From: Pseudomonadota bacterium
GTDB taxonomy: Bacteria; Pseudomonadota; Alphaproteobacteria; Sphingomonadales; Sphingomonadaceae
NCBI GenBank assembly: GCA_023392555.1
Contig: JAEVYW010000059.1
Coordinates: forward strand, 1-6,315
Length of the DNA: 6,315 nt
Reading direction: 5' to 3'
Positions 4,824-6,315 of the stretch are shown piece after piece. The notes under the pieces were generated by a model. It saw only the letters and a list, made by a program, of their open reading frames with translations. It was not told the DNA's origin and searched no databases. How positions within the stretch are numbered: position 1 is the stretch's first letter; each line of letters starts with the position of its first letter. Made by a program: the position numbers and the translations under genes.

Positions 4824-6038
4824 ATGACGTCAGATCTCGACCTGATCGTTGCCGGAGGCGGCCCGGCCGGGATGATGGCGGGCCTTTTGTTCGCCCGGGC
4901 GGGTTGCCGGGTTCAGGTGCTGGAGAAGCACGCCGACTTCTTCCGCGATTTCCGCGGTGACACCGTTCACCCCTCGACGATGGAGATCCTCCACGAGCTC
5001 GACATGCTGGAGCGCTTCCTCAAGCGGCCCCACAACCGGGTCGACCGTGCCGAGCTGCGAATGGCGGGGCGCGACTGGACGATCGGCGACCTGTCGCACT
5101 TGCCCACACCAGCTCCCTTCATTGCGATGATGCCGCAATGGGAGTTTCTCGACTTCCTCCGCGAGGAAGCGAAAGCCTTCCCGGGATTTCACTTGGAAAT
5201 GGACGCACCCGTTGTCCGCTTCCTCGAGGATCAGGGCAGGGTCGTCGGCGTGCATCTGCGCGACGGGAGAGAGCTTCGCGCTCCACTGACCATTGCGGCC
5301 GATGGACGTGCGTCCCTGGTTCGCGTCATGTTTCCCATCGAGGACCTAGGTGCCCCGATCGACGTCTTCTGGTTCCGCATTGCCAAGAACCCCAATGAAG
5401 CCGGGGCGCTTCGCGGCAATGTCGAGCAAGGCCGCGTTCTCGTGATGATTGACCGAGGCGATTATTGGCAGTGTGCCTTCGTCATCCCGAAGGGCGCTGC
5501 TGAGAGCTATCAGGCACGGGGCGTTGAAGCGATCCGTGAGGAGGTGGCGGCAGCTGCGCCTGCGGAACTCGATGTGTCCGAGATCGACGAGATTACCGAC
5601 CTGCATCTGCTGACGGTGAAGCTTGACCGCCTCACCACCTGGAGCCGTCCCGGCCTTCTCGCAATTGGCGACGCCGCTCACGCAATGTCCCCGATCGGCG
5701 GCATTGGCATCAATCTCGCCGTTCAGGACGCGGTGGCAGCGGCCAACATCCTCGCGGCGTCGCTAGCGCGAGGAGAAAATGTCGACCCGCTGCTCACGAA
5801 CGTGCAGGAGCGCCGACTGCTACCGACCCGCATCATTCAAGGCGCCCAGAAAGCCGCCCAGGAAAGGGTGATCGGCCGGGTGCTGCAGATGAAGCAGCGG
5901 ATTACCCGGGCGCCGCTGATCGTGCGCCTGTTCGACCGCTATCCCATCCTTCGCCGCATTCCCGGCCGACTGATCGGCCTTGGCGTCAGGCGCGAGCGGG
6001 TTCGCTCTCCGCTGGCGCCGACGTCCAGCTCGCCATAG
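4824..6038 (+). CDS. Class A (PHBH-fold) FAD-dependent monooxygenase-like oxidoreductase
   Basis: A 404-aa soluble flavoprotein of the UbiH/PHBH superfamily (COG0654 type), expected to use NAD(P)H and O2 to hydroxylate an unknown, probably aromatic or polyketide-like, substrate. The three FAD motifs are in order: GGGPAG (11-16) with E34 for the ribose; the DG motif ADGRASLVR (159-167); and the GD motif IGDAAHAMSPIGGIGINLAV (281-300), continuing QDA. RGDTVHPSTMEIL (44-56) and PQWEFLDFLREEA (104-116) are typical of this subgroup. The C-terminus (350-404) is helical and Arg-rich. The ATG at 4824 must be the start because the GxGxxG begins at residue 11 and no alternative start precedes it; there is no ribosome binding site and a hairpin abuts the ATG. 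The last 53 bp overlap the convergent isocitrate dehydrogenase gene. Substrate and pathway cannot be read from the sequence. Confidence 0.92.
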   Translation: MTSDLDLIVAGGGPAGMMAGLLFARAGCRVQVLEKHADFFRDFRGDTVHPSTMEILHELDMLERFLKRPHNRVDRAELRMAGRDWTIGDLSHLPTPAPFIAMMPQWEFLDFLREEAKAFPGFHLEMDAPVVRFLEDQGRVVGVHLRDGRELRAPLTIAADGRASLVRVMFPIEDLGAPIDVFWFRIAKNPNEAGALRGNVEQGRVLVMIDRGDYWQCAFVIPKGAAESYQARGVEAIREEVAAAAPAELDVSEIDEITDLHLLTVKLDRLTTWSRPGLLAIGDAAHAMSPIGGIGINLAVQDAVAAANILAASLARGENVDPLLTNVQERRLLPTRIIQGAQKAAQERVIGRVLQMKQRITRAPLIVRLFDRYPILRRIPGRLIGLGVRRERVRSPLAPTSSSP

Positions 6039-6315
6039 CCGTCTCGAGGTTCTTCACGATCTCGTCGAAGAACTGCTCGGTCGTCATCCACGGCTGATCC
6101 GGGCCGACGAGGATTGCGAGATCCTTGGTCATTGCGCCGCCTTCGACGGTGTCGACACACACCTTCTCTAGAGTCTCGGCGAAGCGAACAACGTCGGGCG
6201 TCTCATCCATCTTGCCGCGGAACTTGAGGCCGCCGGTCCACGCGAAGATCGAAGCGAGCGGGTAGGTCGAGGTCGACTTGCCCTGTTGATGCATTCGGTA
6301 GTGGCGCGTCACGGT
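5986..6315 (-). CDS. icd: NADP-dependent isocitrate dehydrogenase, C-terminal part (runs off the window)
   Basis: These are the last 109 residues of a eukaryotic-type homodimeric NADP-dependent isocitrate dehydrogenase, which decarboxylates isocitrate to 2-oxoglutarate in the TCA cycle and makes NADPH. The fragment opens with TVTRHYRMHQQGK, matching the NADP-binding loop that begins at residue 311 of human IDH1 (R314, H315). It continues with ASIFAWTGGLKFRGK, ETLEKVCVDTVEGGAMTKDL and LVGPDQPWMTTEQFFDEI, a close family match. The frame is open to the window edge, so the gene starts beyond base 6315; the GTG at 6312 is an internal Val. The residue aligned with human IDH1 Asn328 is Tyr. The C-terminus extends ~13 residues past the family's usual end (after NLETAMA) with a Ser/Ala/Pro/Glu-rich tail, and that tail overlaps the convergent monooxygenase gene. 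Confidence 0.95.
   Translation of the reverse strand, partial: TVTRHYRMHQQGKSTSTYPLASIFAWTGGLKFRGKMDETPDVVRFAETLEKVCVDTVEGGAMTKDLAILVGPDQPWMTTEQFFDEIVKNLETAMASWTSAPAESEPARA

Overview
The window looks like ordinary chromosome from a high-GC alphaproteobacterium, most likely a sphingomonad. This rests on the strong G/C third-position bias, the style of the FAD monooxygenase (an RGDTVHPSTMEIL-type segment near the N-terminus), the eukaryotic-type NADP isocitrate dehydrogenase, and the PspC, Kef-type antiporter and DUF2945 proteins. The taxonomic call is inference from protein style; there is no rRNA or other marker gene here. I see no mobile element, CRISPR array, tRNA or rRNA.

Layout. (1) 10-1407 (+): a soluble methyl-accepting chemotaxis protein whose sensor-like domain lies C-terminal to the signalling hairpin. 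(2) 1408-1480: a short convergent gap with a strong GC hairpin. (3) 1481-2152 (-): an alpha-helical protein I cannot name. (4) 2255-2566 (-): a small PspC-domain membrane protein. (5) 2717-4501 (-): a Kef/YbaL-type cation:proton antiporter with a C-terminal RCK/TrkA-N domain. (6) 4502-4579: a compact divergent promoter region with a 21-bp dyad and a good sigma70-like promoter for the antiporter, placed so that its mRNA would be leaderless. (7) 4580-4786 (+): a 68-aa DUF2945/HVA1 TUDOR-like protein. (8) 4824-6038 (+): a class A (PHBH-fold) FAD-dependent monooxygenase-like protein. (9) 5986-6315 (-): the C-terminal 109 residues of isocitrate dehydrogenase, running off the right edge and overlapping the monooxygenase tail-to-tail by 53 bp.

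How the genes may work together. The antiporter, the PspC protein and the unnamed helical protein lie head to tail on the minus strand with gaps of 150 and 102 bp. They may share read-through transcription, but each gap is large enough for its own promoter. The DUF2945 gene and the monooxygenase are 37 bp apart and are probably co-transcribed. PspC (envelope stress), a Kef-type antiporter (K+/H+ and electrophile or pH stress) and DUF2945 fit a loose envelope/ion-stress theme around the divergent promoter; this is inference. The chemotaxis protein and isocitrate dehydrogenase at the two edges look unrelated to it.

No gene-free stretch exceeds 300 bases. The longest gap (2567-2716) holds a 23-bp dyad and a weak -10-like box. 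I found no convincing novel multi-gene system. The most unusual points are the leaderless antiporter promoter with its overlapping dyad, the hairpin that abuts the monooxygenase start in place of a ribosome binding site, and several departures from family motifs.
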